Source: CAVSNH01 sp963729275
GTDB lineage: Bacteria; Actinomycetota; Acidimicrobiia; Acidimicrobiales; RAAP-2
NCBI GenBank assembly: GCA_963729275.1
Contig: CAVSNH010000013.1
Coordinates: forward strand, 496,001 to 560,000
DNA length: 64,000 bases
Reading direction: 5' to 3'
The position numbers and the translations under genes were made by a program. Every line of letters begins with the position of its first letter. The first letter of the stretch is position 1. Below, piece by piece: positions 50,192-59,379 of this stretch. The notes beneath the pieces were generated by a model, which made no database searches, was not told the DNA's origin, and worked only from the letters and a program-made list of their open reading frames with translations.

Positions 50192-51586
50192 TCAGCTGCC
50201 CGCCGGCAGCCACGCCGGTACCGGGTCGCCCGCCGCGCTATAGGCCTGGCGGATGACCGATGCTGCCTGTGAGACGAGTGCAGCCGGAGGGCCGTCTGCG
50301 TGGAACAAGGCGAATTGGGTCACGGCGGCCGACGCATCACCATCTTGTTGGAGGAGGACGGTGCCGAGATAGAGGCGGGCGGCGTAATCCTGGGGGTCGA
50401 GCTTGACGGCACGGTCGAGCTTGGCCCGGGCGTCGGCGATGAGCGATCGGTCGCCGGTCTGGTGACCCGTCTCGAATTCGATCCATCCGAGTTGGGCGAG
50501 TGCCAACTCGTTGGCCGGATGCTGGTCGAGGACGTCCTGGTAGAGGGAGGCGGCCTGCTCGACCTGTCCCTGGTCCTCGTCGGAGGCCGCCTGGGTCAGC
50601 GTCTCCTCGGTCTGCTGCGAAGGCGAGAGGCTCACGCTGCCGGTCGGGGTTTGGCCGGGGAGCCGGTTGGAGGAGAACTGGGTGACGGCCACGATCAAGG
50701 CAACGGTAAAGGCGGCCACTGCGCCGGCTAGGAACCACCAGCTGCGCCGGCCGCGGCGTGGCCGGTCGGCGGTTGCCGCCGATGTCGCCGATGTCGCCGG
50801 TGCCCCCGGTGCCGCGGTAGCTGCAGTTGCCGCCGACGAAGTCGCGGCCGTGGCGACGGCCGGGCCGGCCGCCGACGGCACCGCCGGTGTTTCCGGTCCC
50901 GGCGGCGCGCTCGAGCTATCGGCGTCGAGCGCGGCCAGCCGCTGCATGTCACGGCGTCGAAGCGCGAGGTAGTCACGGTCGGAGAGGTCGCCGGCCAGAT
51001 ACTCGGCATCTGCGTCGGAGAGCGAGCGGACGAGGAACGCCCGCCGGTCGGCCAACCGGTCAGGGTCGATCGGAAGTTTCGCGTCATCGCCCACCGGGCC
51101 ATCGTCGCCTCCTGCCGCGTTGCCGATGACGGCGAGGTGACGACGAACGAGCACGGTCGTGACCACCGCCAGGCCGCCCACTCCGGCGAGGACCGGCACC
51201 AGCCACACGAGCAGGGACCACCCGCTCGCTGGCGGGTCGAGCTCGATGGAGGCGCCGTAGCGAGATATCAGGTAGGCCTCGATCTGCTGGTCGCTACGCC
51301 CCTCGGCGATCTGACGTTGGACGGTGGTCCGGACGGCGACGGCCGTCGGGGCGCTGGACTGGGCGACCGACAGGTCCTCGCAGCTCGGACAGCGGATGTT
51401 CGTCTCGATGGCCACTGCCCGCTGTCCTGCGGTCGGCGCCGACGAACCGAGCACGCCGCTCCCGATCACGAGCGCGACGACGGCCACAACCCCAAAGAGC
51501 GTCCACCAGGGGAACCGCCGCTTCCGCGTTCCGTCACTCGTGCGTCGTGCCGTCGCGTCGGCGCCGGGCGTGAGGATCGTGCTCAC
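50192..51586 (-). CDS. CcmH/CcmI fusion, cytochrome c maturation protein with TPR
   Basis: A 464-residue fusion. After an N-terminal transmembrane helix (residues 27-47) comes a CcmH domain with the thiol motif NIRCPSCEDLSVAQSSAPTA, then a second membrane helix (about residues 125-147). A CcmI-like linker follows, then an Ala/Thr-rich stretch of simple sequence, a third helix (WFLAGAVAAFTVALIVAV) and C-terminal TPRs (QAASLYQDVLDQHPANELAL). CcmH reduces apocytochrome haem-binding Cys; CcmI presents apocytochrome. The GTG start overlaps the CcmG-like stop by 4 nt. Last gene of the ccm operon. Confidence 0.88.
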   Translation of the reverse strand: MSTILTPGADATARRTSDGTRKRRFPWWTLFGVVAVVALVIGSGVLGSSAPTAGQRAVAIETNIRCPSCEDLSVAQSSAPTAVAVRTTVQRQIAEGRSDQQIEAYLISRYGASIELDPPASGWSLLVWLVPVLAGVGGLAVVTTVLVRRHLAVIGNAAGGDDGPVGDDAKLPIDPDRLADRRAFLVRSLSDADAEYLAGDLSDRDYLALRRRDMQRLAALDADSSSAPPGPETPAVPSAAGPAVATAATSSAATAATAAPGAPATSATSAATADRPRRGRRSWWFLAGAVAAFTVALIVAVTQFSSNRLPGQTPTGSVSLSPSQQTEETLTQAASDEDQGQVEQAASLYQDVLDQHPANELALAQLGWIEFETGHQTGDRSLIADARAKLDRAVKLDPQDYAARLYLGTVLLQQDGDASAAVTQFALFHADGPPAALVSQAASVIRQAYSAAGDPVPAWLPAGS

Positions 51587-52158
51587 GGCCGGCTCGATTG
51601 CGCCTGGGCGATGAGGTGGTCGAGGTCGGCGGCCGTCACCGGCGCGATCACGTAGGCCACCAACCGACCGTCGGGCGCGATCAGATACGTCGACGGCGGT
51701 GCCCGGACTCCGTAACGAAGGGCGATCGAGCTGCCTTGGTCGTCGAGTGTGGGCCAGGTGGCACCGAGCTGCTCCTGGTAGGCGCGGGCTGCGCTGTCCG
51801 TGTCGTCGAAGACCACGCTCACGAGTTGGGCGTCATGCGTTCGGCTCTGCTCGAAGGCGAACCTGACGAGCTGTGGCCCCTCCTGCTGGCAGGGACCGCA
51901 CCAGCTGGCGAAGAAATTGACCACGACGTAGCGCCCCGGCCGCGACGGCAACACGAAATGCTCCCCGGTGAGGGTGGTGCCGGAGAGGGCGGGCGCCGGC
52001 TTGCCGACGAGCGGGCTCTCGACCTCGGCGACACTGGCGGGAGGGCGGGTAGCGAGCACGGCGACCAGCCCGGCCACGATGACCAGCACGAAGCCGGCGA
52101 TCCAGCGGACCGGATGACGGGCTCTCGGCCGGGCCGGTCGCTCCTCCGGAGAGGTCAT
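51583..52158 (-). CDS. ccmG: CcmG/TlpA-like periplasmic thioredoxin
   Basis: A 191-residue membrane-anchored thioredoxin that keeps apocytochrome c Cys reduced. One N-terminal transmembrane helix (WIAGFVLVIVAGLVAVLA) anchors it outside the membrane. The active site is VVNFFASWCGPCQQEGPQLV, and APPSTYLIAPDGRLVAYVIA has the cis-Pro and CcmG-type strand. It should receive electrons from CcdA and reduce CcmH. The ATG overlaps the CcmF stop by 4 nt. Confidence 0.9.
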   Translation of the reverse strand: MTSPEERPARPRARHPVRWIAGFVLVIVAGLVAVLATRPPASVAEVESPLVGKPAPALSGTTLTGEHFVLPSRPGRYVVVNFFASWCGPCQQEGPQLVRFAFEQSRTHDAQLVSVVFDDTDSAARAYQEQLGATWPTLDDQGSSIALRYGVRAPPSTYLIAPDGRLVAYVIAPVTAADLDHLIAQAQSSRP

Positions 52159-54287
52159 GGCCCGTCGCCGTCGCCACTCCGCGGGCCCACGGCCACCGGC
52201 TCGAGGGGCGCCGGGCGTCGCGTCCCGCCGACCGGCGCGACAGTGGAATCCGCCTCGGAGCCGTCACCGCGTCGTGCCGGCGATGCCCCGACCACCGGCG
52301 AAGAGATCGGATCGGTCGGTCGCCGGCGACGCCCCGGAACGGCGGCCAACACGGACCCGAACGCCACCAGCCCGGCGCCGATCCACAGCCACATGACGAG
52401 CGGTTGCTCGACGACACCGAAGGTCCACCTCGAACCCTTGCCGGGGATCGAGTCGATGGTCAGGTAGAGGTCGCCGCGCCAGCTCGAGTCGATGGCCGGA
52501 GTGCCGACCGCCTGGCTGTTTCCGTCGAACTGGCTGATTGCCGGGAAGAACGTGCCGTGATCCACACGCAGCACAGCCTCGAGGGCAGTGTGCGACGGGG
52601 TGGTGACGGTGCGCTGGCCCACGAAGGTCACGTCGTGGCCGTAGTACGTGGCCGTTTGTCCGGGCCGGAGGAGGAGCTCGCCGCGGTGGATGAAGGAGGT
52701 GGCCGCAGCCAGCCCGACGGCGACGACGACCACGCCGACGTGGACGACCATGCCCCCGTTCGCCCGCCCCACCAGTCCACGCCAGCCAGACAGAAGGCCC
52801 CGGACGGGACCGGCACCGCCACGGCGGGCCAGCTGCCAGGCAGCGCGCACCGAGAGGAAGAGGGCACGAAGCGCCGAGGCGGCGGCAAAGGCACCGAGCC
52901 CGAAGGCGGCCAGGGGCTCGACCCCCCGCACTCCGGCCGCCACGCAGGCAACGACCACGACCACGCCGGCACCCGCCGGCACGGTCAGACGGGAGCGCAC
53001 GACCTCGAGCGAGGCCTTTCGCCAGGGCAGAGCCGGGGCGACGGCCATGAGGAACAAGAGGCCGAGGCCGACCGGCACGAAGAAACGGTTGAAGTACGGG
53101 GCGCCCACGCTGAGCTCGTCCCCGTTGAGCGCCTGATAGAGGAGGGGGAAGACAGTGCCGAGCAGCACCACGAAGGCGAAGGCCACGAACAGCAAATTGT
53201 TGACGAGGAAGGCTCCCTCGCGGCTCACCGCCGCGTCGATGCCGCCGGCCGAGCGCAGCCGGTCACCTCGCCAGGCGATGAGCCCGACACCGGTCACGAG
53301 CACCACGCAGAAGAAACCGAGCAGCAGCGGGCCGATGGTGGACTCGGAGAACGAGTGGACCGACTGGATGACCCCGGACCGGGTCAGGAAGGTGCCGAGG
53401 ATGGTGAGGCTGAAGGCGGCGACCACGAGCGACAGGTTCCAGATCCGCAGGAGTCCGCGTCGCTCCTGGACCATCACCGAGTGGAGGTACGCCGTGCCCA
53501 CCAGCCACGGCATGAGTGCGGCATTCTCGACCGGGTCCCAACTCCAGAACCCGCCCCACCCGAGCACCTCGTAGCTCCACCACGCCCCGAGGATGATGCC
53601 CATGGTGAGGAAGGCCCAGGCGAACAGCGTCCAGCGGCGAGTCTCGCCCTGCCAGTCCTCGTCCACCCTCCCGGTGGCGAGTGTGGCGATGGCGAAGGCG
53701 AAGGGAAGGGTGAAGCCCACGAAACCGAGGTAGAGCATCGGCGGGTGGATGAGGACGAGCGGGTTGTCCTGCAACAGGGTGTTGGGCCCGAGACCGTTGT
53801 GGGGCACGGCGCCGACGACGTGGCTGAAGGGGTTGGCCGGGCCGAGCATGAGCCCGAAGAAGAAGGCGGCGACCACGTAGACCACCAGGGTCGCCCACCC
53901 GACGAGCGGGTCGCTGGCCCGCCGGCGGAAGCGCCACACCATGATCGAGGCGTAGCCGCCGAGGACGACGGCCCACAACAGGATCGAACCGGCCAGAGCC
54001 GACCACAGACCCGTGATCGAGTACAGCGCGGGCGTGGACCGGCTGTTGTTGTCGGCCACGTAGGTGAGCGAGAAGTCGTGGGTGAGGAGGGCGTGCTCCA
54101 TGGCCACGACGGCCACCAGCCCGCCGAGCAGGATGAGCGGGGCGTAGGCCTGGCCCCCGCGCAGGGTCGACTCTCGGTGGCGGACGAGTCCGGTGGCGAT
54201 GACCACGATGCCCACCACGGCGGCGCAGAAGCCGAGGAGGACGCCTGTATAGCCGAGAGCGCCGTTCACCGAGCCAGCTCCCACCAC
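52155..54287 (-). CDS. ccmF: cytochrome c haem lyase CcmF
   Basis: A 710-residue protein with about 14 to 15 transmembrane helices, full length for CcmF/NrfE. The haem-binding tryptophan-rich WWD motif is WGGFWSWDPVENAALMPWLV. Conserved His in external loops flank it, and LLQDNPLVLIHPPMLYLGFV is another signature. CcmF attaches haem from holo-CcmE to apocytochrome c on the outer face of the membrane with CcmH/I. Start GTG 54287. It begins 20 bp after the CcmE gene. Confidence 0.95.
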   Translation of the reverse strand: MVGAGSVNGALGYTGVLLGFCAAVVGIVVIATGLVRHRESTLRGGQAYAPLILLGGLVAVVAMEHALLTHDFSLTYVADNNSRSTPALYSITGLWSALAGSILLWAVVLGGYASIMVWRFRRRASDPLVGWATLVVYVVAAFFFGLMLGPANPFSHVVGAVPHNGLGPNTLLQDNPLVLIHPPMLYLGFVGFTLPFAFAIATLATGRVDEDWQGETRRWTLFAWAFLTMGIILGAWWSYEVLGWGGFWSWDPVENAALMPWLVGTAYLHSVMVQERRGLLRIWNLSLVVAAFSLTILGTFLTRSGVIQSVHSFSESTIGPLLLGFFCVVLVTGVGLIAWRGDRLRSAGGIDAAVSREGAFLVNNLLFVAFAFVVLLGTVFPLLYQALNGDELSVGAPYFNRFFVPVGLGLLFLMAVAPALPWRKASLEVVRSRLTVPAGAGVVVVVACVAAGVRGVEPLAAFGLGAFAAASALRALFLSVRAAWQLARRGGAGPVRGLLSGWRGLVGRANGGMVVHVGVVVVAVGLAAATSFIHRGELLLRPGQTATYYGHDVTFVGQRTVTTPSHTALEAVLRVDHGTFFPAISQFDGNSQAVGTPAIDSSWRGDLYLTIDSIPGKGSRWTFGVVEQPLVMWLWIGAGLVAFGSVLAAVPGRRRRPTDPISSPVVGASPARRGDGSEADSTVAPVGGTRRPAPLEPVAVGPRSGDGDGP

Positions 54288-54306
54288 GACCGGCGGGTGC
54301 CGGCGG

Positions 54307-54864
54307 TCACCGCTTGGTCCCGTTGGGGGCGGTGACCCGGCCGGGGTGGGCAGCGATGTAGGTGGCGGTGTGCTTGACCAGGATCTGGTCGGAGATGAAC
54401 CCCGCCCCGGCGAAATGGCCGACGGCGATCACCGGGATGTCCGCCTGGAAGAGCTGCGGGGGGCTGCCGGAGTTGTCGACCTGCACGCGGGTCCCTCCCG
54501 AGGTGAGCACGAAGTCGACCCCGCTGGTGGTTCCGTGGATCGACCCCGGCTGGACCAGGCCCTCGAGGTTGAAGGTCCGCCCGGCGAGCCGGGCCCGCTG
54601 GGCCACAGCCTGGTTGGCCGGGAGGTAGAAGTTGAGGGAAGAGCCAAGCCCCTTCACCAGCAGGAACACGAAGGCACCGGCGAGCACGGCCCCGACCACG
54701 ATGTAGCGGAGGCGCCGGCGTTCGCCGCGCTCCTCACCCACCGACGGCGGCAGAGATCGGCTCGACGCCGACGGGCGAGCCTCTCCGGGCCGGTCGCCAT
54801 CGGTCGGCGCGGCCGGGTCGGTGATGGCGCGGTCGCCGGTGGGGGCGGTCGGCGTGGTGGTCAT
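54307..54864 (-). CDS. ccmE: haem chaperone CcmE
   Basis: A 185-residue membrane-anchored haem chaperone. The first 50 residues are charged and cytosolic, followed by one transmembrane helix (YIVVGAVLAGAFVFLLVKGL) and an OB-fold domain. The covalent haem-binding His is in VKHTATYIA, keeping the HxxxY motif of E. coli-type CcmE (the CxxxY type is absent). The ATG overlaps the CcmD stop by 4 nt. It carries haem from CcmC to CcmF. Confidence 0.92.
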   Translation of the reverse strand: MTTTPTAPTGDRAITDPAAPTDGDRPGEARPSASSRSLPPSVGEERGERRRLRYIVVGAVLAGAFVFLLVKGLGSSLNFYLPANQAVAQRARLAGRTFNLEGLVQPGSIHGTTSGVDFVLTSGGTRVQVDNSGSPPQLFQADIPVIAVGHFAGAGFISDQILVKHTATYIAAHPGRVTAPNGTKR

Positions 54865-55010
54865 CGGCCGTCACGCCGCAGGCCCGGCTCCCCCTGTTCG
54901 GCCAGGCGGGCGGCGAGCCGCTCGAGCCGGCGACGTCGCCAGAACAGCGAGCCGGCGTAGCAGGCGAGGACCCCGAGCACGATGGTGTACCCGGCGTCGA
55001 TGTAGCTCAT
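54861..55010 (-). CDS. ccmD: CcmD-like small membrane protein
   Basis: A 49-residue protein with one transmembrane helix (AGYTIVLGVLACYAGSLFW) followed by an Arg-rich cytosolic tail (RRRRLERLAARL), the CcmD layout. It helps release holo-CcmE from CcmABC. ATG 55010 lies 13 bp after the CcmC gene; the reading frame is open earlier. Identification depends largely on its position between ccmC and ccmE. Confidence 0.8.
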   Translation of the reverse strand: MSYIDAGYTIVLGVLACYAGSLFWRRRRLERLAARLAEQGEPGLRRDGR

Positions 55011-55023
55011 CGTGCTGCTCCCC

Positions 55024-55896
55024 TCACCTGACGGTCTCGCGCACCGGGGCACCGGACACGGCCGGCGGTGTCACTGGTACGAGCGAGTCGGGGCTGTGGC
55101 CGTTGCCATTCGGCGTCACCGGTGCGTCCTCGGATCTCCGCTCGGCCAGTGCGGCGTCGAGCTCGCGGCCGGCCGTCCAGTCCTCGAGGGCGCCGATGCG
55201 ATAGCGCACGAGCAGCATCCAGACGAAGACGAGGGTGAGGGCGACGAAGCCGAGCAGGAGCGTCCACGCCATCGATCCGTGGATCTTCGTCTGGAAGTCG
55301 GGAGTGAGCACCGTTGCCCCCTGATGCAGCGTGTTCCACCACAGCACCGAGAAGTGCACGATGGGCACGTCGCAGGCCGCGATCAAGGCGGCGATGGCGC
55401 TGCGCTTGGCCCGGGTCTCGGGTGCGGCCGGCACCCGGCGCAGGGCGAGGTAGCCGAGGAACAGCACGAGGAGGATGGCCGTGCTCGTGAGGCGGGCGTC
55501 CCACGCCCACCAGACGCCCCAAGTCGGTCGGCCCCAGATCGACCCGGAGATCAGGGTCAAGGCGATGAAGACCACCCCGACCTCCACGGCGGCCGCGGCC
55601 AGGCGGTCCCAGAACAAGGCGCGCGTCCTCGGCCAGAGGTAGAGGAGGCTGGCGCCGGCGGCCAAGCCGAAGGCGAGATAGAGGGCGACCCAGGCCACGC
55701 CGGGGTGGATGTAGACGAGGCGCACCAGATTTCCCTGGATCTGGTCGGGCGGGGTGACCCACAGCCCGAGCCAGACGGTGAAGCCGGTGCCGATGACGGC
55801 GGCCAGGCCGATGATCCGTTCGATCCGCCGGGCGCGGGCGGATCCGAGCGGCGGCCGGTCGTCACCGGTCGTGGTGGAAAGAGGTGCGGTGATCAT
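55024..55896 (-). CDS. ccmC: haem exporter/handling protein CcmC
   Basis: A 290-residue membrane protein with six predicted helices. The WWD haem-handling motif is WGRPTWGVWWAWDARLTS, and the flanking His are in VYIHPGVAWVALYL and VPIVHFSVLWWNTLHQG. It loads haem onto CcmE outside the membrane. The last 60 residues form a polar cytosolic tail longer than in E. coli CcmC. ATG 55896 overlaps the CcmB stop by 4 nt. Confidence 0.93.
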   Translation of the reverse strand: MITAPLSTTTGDDRPPLGSARARRIERIIGLAAVIGTGFTVWLGLWVTPPDQIQGNLVRLVYIHPGVAWVALYLAFGLAAGASLLYLWPRTRALFWDRLAAAAVEVGVVFIALTLISGSIWGRPTWGVWWAWDARLTSTAILLVLFLGYLALRRVPAAPETRAKRSAIAALIAACDVPIVHFSVLWWNTLHQGATVLTPDFQTKIHGSMAWTLLLGFVALTLVFVWMLLVRYRIGALEDWTAGRELDAALAERRSEDAPVTPNGNGHSPDSLVPVTPPAVSGAPVRETVR

Positions 55897-56564
55897 GCCG
55901 ACTCCTGGATAGGACCGAAGATGACGACGCCCAAGGCCAGGTACACGGCATCGAAGACGAGGAGCAAACGGAGCCAGTCGGTGCCGGACGAGGGCACGCC
56001 GCCGACGGCGGCCGCCTCCCACATCCGGGTGCCGGCCAGCAACACGGGAGCGACGATGGGAAGCAGGAGGAACGGCAACAGCGTCTCCTTGACGCGGAGT
56101 CCCGCCGACAGCGCACCGTAGAGGGTGCCGGTGGCCGCCAAGCCGACGGCAGCCAACAGGCAGGAGAGGGCCAGTAACCACACGAGGTGCACGCGGGCGC
56201 CGAAGAGGAAGACGACGCCGACCCCGAGGACGAGCTCGACGATCAGAAGTTGGGCGCACAGCGCCGCCGCCTTGCCCATGAACAGGCCGGCCGGGTCGAG
56301 GCCGGAGAGACGCAGGCCGTCGCGCACCCCGTCGGAAGCCTCCACGGACACGCTGCGCTGGGTGGCAAGCACGGTGGCGAAGAGAACGGCGACCCAGAAG
56401 AGTCCGGGGGCGGCCTGCATCATGAGCGACCGATCGGGCCCGAGGGCAAAGGCGAAGAGTCCGAGGGCGACGACGCCGAAGGGGACGATCTGGGACAGGC
56501 CCACCCGCGAGCGGGCTTCGATGCGCAGGTCCTTGGCCGCGACCAGGGCGGCGTCACGCCACAT
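55893..56564 (-). CDS. ccmB: haem ABC exporter permease CcmB
   Basis: A 223-residue membrane protein with six predicted transmembrane helices, the usual CcmB length. Conserved landmarks are KDLRIEARSRVGLSQIVPFG near the N-terminus and LLPFLLLPIVAPVLLAGTRM. It pairs with CcmA to release holo-CcmE from CcmCD using ATP. Start and stop overlap ccmA (11 bp) and ccmC (4 bp), so the whole set is one transcript. Confidence 0.92.
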   Translation of the reverse strand: MWRDAALVAAKDLRIEARSRVGLSQIVPFGVVALGLFAFALGPDRSLMMQAAPGLFWVAVLFATVLATQRSVSVEASDGVRDGLRLSGLDPAGLFMGKAAALCAQLLIVELVLGVGVVFLFGARVHLVWLLALSCLLAAVGLAATGTLYGALSAGLRVKETLLPFLLLPIVAPVLLAGTRMWEAAAVGGVPSSGTDWLRLLLVFDAVYLALGVVIFGPIQESA

Positions 56565-57282
56565 GGATCACCGGCGCCGGAGTGCCTGCGGCCGTGCCGC
56601 TCACCGCTCGTGGCCGACCGGGGCGCTGTCCTGTGACCCGCCCGCCCTGCAGGGTCACCACCCGCGCCGCCCGCCCTTCGACGGCACCCGTCTCGTGGGA
56701 GGCGATGAGGACCGTGGCCCCACTGGCCGCCACCTCGTCGAGCAGCTCGTCGAGGAGACGGCGGGCGGCGGCGTCGAGCCCGGCGTGGGGCTCGTCCAAC
56801 AGCCAGACCTCCGGCCAGCGGGCGCACATGGCGGCGAGGGCCACCCGCCTCCGCTGCCCGGCCGACAGCCGCCCGGCGCTGGATCGGGCCAGCCGGCCGA
56901 CGAGCCCCCACCGTTCGGCGGCGGCGTCAACCCGGCTCACGTCCCCGGCTGCCGCCCGGACGGCGAAGCGCAGGTTCTCGGTGACGGTCAGGTCGTCGTA
57001 GAGGTGGGTGGCGTGGGCCAGAAGGCCGACCCGGCGTCGCAGGCGTGTGCGCTGGCGGACCGGATCGAGCCCGAGAATGCGGACCCGCCCCGAGGCCAAC
57101 GGCACGAGGCCGGCGCACACCCGCAGCAGGCTCGTCTTGCCGGCGCCGTTGGCGCCTTCCAGCAGCGCCGTCTCACCGTGCGCGACCTCGAGGTCACAGC
57201 CGGCGAGCAGCGGATAACGCCCAGCGAGCGCCACCGCATCCTGCAGCGACACGGCCGGGCCGGAGGTGGGTATGGCGCCCAT
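56554..57282 (-). CDS. ccmA: haem ABC exporter ATP-binding protein CcmA
   Basis: A 242-residue ATPase. Walker A is LLEGANGAGKTSLLRVCAGL; the signature is RLSAGQRRRVALAA and Walker B is VWLLDEPHAGLDAAA; an H-loop His is in LIASHETGAVEG. In the CcmABCD complex it drives release of haem-loaded CcmE. ATG 57282. It is preceded by a 105-bp gap from ccdA on the same strand, without other features. Confidence 0.92.
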   Translation of the reverse strand: MGAIPTSGPAVSLQDAVALAGRYPLLAGCDLEVAHGETALLEGANGAGKTSLLRVCAGLVPLASGRVRILGLDPVRQRTRLRRRVGLLAHATHLYDDLTVTENLRFAVRAAAGDVSRVDAAAERWGLVGRLARSSAGRLSAGQRRRVALAAMCARWPEVWLLDEPHAGLDAAARRLLDELLDEVAASGATVLIASHETGAVEGRAARVVTLQGGRVTGQRPGRPRAVSGTAAGTPAPVIHVA

Positions 57283-57387
57283 AACCAGGGCCTCATGCTA
57301 CGAGCGGGGCGTCCAGCGGGCCAGACGGGGCCAGGGGTGCCATGGCCACCCGCCGGCCCACACCCGCTGACTCCCCCACCCATACCG

Positions 57388-58377
57388 TCAGCTGGTCGAC
57401 AACCGCCCGAGGTGCAGGTCCCGCAACCAGGTCCCGATGGTGGAGGAGATCACGTCGACGTGGCCGGTGGCCAGAAGCAGCCCGAAGACCACGAGCACCA
57501 CCCCGCCCAGGACCTCGACGGCGTGCAGCCGGTGCCGGACCCGCCCGAGGGCATCGGTCATACGGCCGAAGGCGAGTCCGCACAGGAGGAACGGAACACC
57601 GAGCCCCAACGAATAAGCCGTCAACAGCACGACCCCGCCGAGCGCCGAGCCACCGGTGCCGGCGGCCAGGGCCAGCACGCTGCCGAGCACCGGCCCGATG
57701 CACGGTGTCCAGGCGAAGGCGAAGGCCATGCCCATGATCGGCGGGGCGAACGAGCCGAGCACCGACGGTCGCACCGCCAGCCTTCGCTCGCCGACTACGA
57801 AGGCGGGCAGACGTAGCCCGGCGGCCAGGGCCACGAGGATGGCGCCCAGAGCCACGATGAGGACGCCGGAGGCGACCTCGAGTGAGCGCTGGTGGATGAG
57901 CAGCAGCCGACCGACAGCCGACGCCGACGCTCCGAGGGCCACGAACACCAGAGTGAAGCCCCCGATGAAGGCGAGGATGCCGCCGAGTAACCGGGCTCTG
58001 GCCCGGGCGAGAGACGCCGGCGAGAGGGCGCCGCCATCGGCTCGGCCCTCGGCCGGCTGCGAACCAATCGAACTGATCGCACCGGGAGTCCCGGGTGCGC
58101 GAGGTACGCCGGGCAGGCCGCCCACCGGGGCGAGCGCGGGTGCACCCACCGCTGCCACTTCGGGAACCGGAAGGCGAGGGGTGGTGCCGTTGCCGGAAGG
58201 CGATCGAAGGGCGTCGAGCTCGGCCGCCGAGAGGCCCGAGACCATCGAGAGGTAGCCGGGCACGAGCGGGAGGACGCAGGGCGAGAGGAAGGAGAGCATC
58301 CCGGCGCCGAAGGCCACCAGAATGCCGAGAGGGTCGGCGTGAATGTCGGCCGGGCCCAGCGGGAACACGCCCCTCAC
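57388..58377 (-). CDS. ccdA: CcdA/DsbD-like thiol-disulfide membrane protein
   Basis: A 329-residue membrane protein that brings reducing electrons from cytosolic thioredoxin to CcmG and CcmH. The two reactive Cys are in SFLSPCVLPLVPGYLSM (helix 1) and AWTPCIGPVLGS (helix 4). About six transmembrane helices are predicted. Unusually, a low-complexity Pro/Ala/Gly loop of about 80 residues follows helix 1-2 (residues 55-130). It is the likely first gene of the ccm operon. Start ATG 58377. Confidence 0.9.
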   Translation of the reverse strand: MRGVFPLGPADIHADPLGILVAFGAGMLSFLSPCVLPLVPGYLSMVSGLSAAELDALRSPSGNGTTPRLPVPEVAAVGAPALAPVGGLPGVPRAPGTPGAISSIGSQPAEGRADGGALSPASLARARARLLGGILAFIGGFTLVFVALGASASAVGRLLLIHQRSLEVASGVLIVALGAILVALAAGLRLPAFVVGERRLAVRPSVLGSFAPPIMGMAFAFAWTPCIGPVLGSVLALAAGTGGSALGGVVLLTAYSLGLGVPFLLCGLAFGRMTDALGRVRHRLHAVEVLGGVVLVVFGLLLATGHVDVISSTIGTWLRDLHLGRLSTS

Positions 58378-58390
58378 CTCCGCCGGACGC

Positions 58391-59362
58391 TCAGCCCATC
58401 TGGCTGGCGACGAGGTCCAGATCGGCCTCGACCATCATCTGCACGAGCGCCGGGAAGTCGACCTCGCGCCGCCAGCTCAGTGTCTCGAGGGCCTTGGTGG
58501 GCTTGCCGACCAGCAGGTCGACCTCGGCCGGCCGCAGGAAGCGCTCGTCGATGAACACGTGCTGCTCCCAGTCGAGGTCGACGGCGCCGAAGGCCAGCTC
58601 GACCAGCTCCTTGACCGAGTGAGTCACGCCCGTGGCCACCACGTAGTCGTCCGGCTTGTCCTGCTGGAGCATCAACCACATGGCCCGCACGTAGTCGGCG
58701 GCGTAGCCCCAGTCACGTTGGGCGTCGAGGTTGCCGAGGGGAAGCTTCTCGTCGAGCCCGAGCTTGATACGGGCCACGCCATGGGTCACCTTGCGGGTCA
58801 CGAACTCGAGGCCGCGTCGGGGCGACTCGTGATTGAAGAGAATGCCCGATGTGGCGTGCAGTCCGTAGCTCTCGCGGTAGTTCACGGTGATCCAGTGCCC
58901 GTAGACCTTGGCCACCCCGTAGGGGCTGCGCGGGTAGAAGGGGGTGGTCTCGACCTGGGGCACCTCCCGCACCTTGCCGAACATCTCCGAAGAGCTCGCC
59001 TGGTAGAAGCGGATCTCGGGGTCGACGATGCGGATGGCGTCGAGCAACCGGGTGACCCCGAGAGCAGTGGTCTCGCCGGTGAGGACGGGCTGGCTCCACG
59101 ACGTCTGGACGAACGACTGGGCGGCCAGGTTGTAGACCTCGTTCGGCCGCATGTCTCGCAGGATGTTGATCATCGAGACCTCGTCGAGGAGGTCGCCGGC
59201 CACGAGCGAGATGCGGTCCTGGATGTGGGCGATGCGCTCGAAATTGAGCGTGCTCGACCGCCGCACCATCCCGCACACCTCGTAGCCCTGATCGAGAAGG
59301 AACTCGGCCAGGTACGAGCCGTCCTGTCCGGTGACGCCGGTGATGAGTGCTCGCTTGGACAT
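58391..59362 (-). CDS. gmd: GDP-mannose 4,6-dehydratase
   Basis: A 323-residue extended SDR enzyme that makes GDP-4-keto-6-deoxymannose, the precursor of fucose, rhamnose or perosamine. The NADP site is ALITGVTGQDGSYLAEFLL, the catalytic Thr-Ser/Glu and Tyr-Lys are in YQASSSEMFGKV and YPRSPYGVAKVYGHW, and NHESPRRGLEFVTRK and DWGYAADYVRAMWLML are typical. ATG 59362. The next step enzyme (Fcl, RmD or Per) is not in the window. It probably feeds surface glycan synthesis, perhaps with the glycosyltransferase at 60311. Confidence 0.93.
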   Translation of the reverse strand: MSKRALITGVTGQDGSYLAEFLLDQGYEVCGMVRRSSTLNFERIAHIQDRISLVAGDLLDEVSMINILRDMRPNEVYNLAAQSFVQTSWSQPVLTGETTALGVTRLLDAIRIVDPEIRFYQASSSEMFGKVREVPQVETTPFYPRSPYGVAKVYGHWITVNYRESYGLHATSGILFNHESPRRGLEFVTRKVTHGVARIKLGLDEKLPLGNLDAQRDWGYAADYVRAMWLMLQQDKPDDYVVATGVTHSVKELVELAFGAVDLDWEQHVFIDERFLRPAEVDLLVGKPTKALETLSWRREVDFPALVQMMVEADLDLVASQMG

Positions 59363-59379
59363 ACGTGCGACTCCTCGCT

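Noticed and set aside
52404..54335. 643-codon plus-strand open frame
   Set aside because: Antisense to ccmF; rich in Glu, His, Gly and Arg with no domain.
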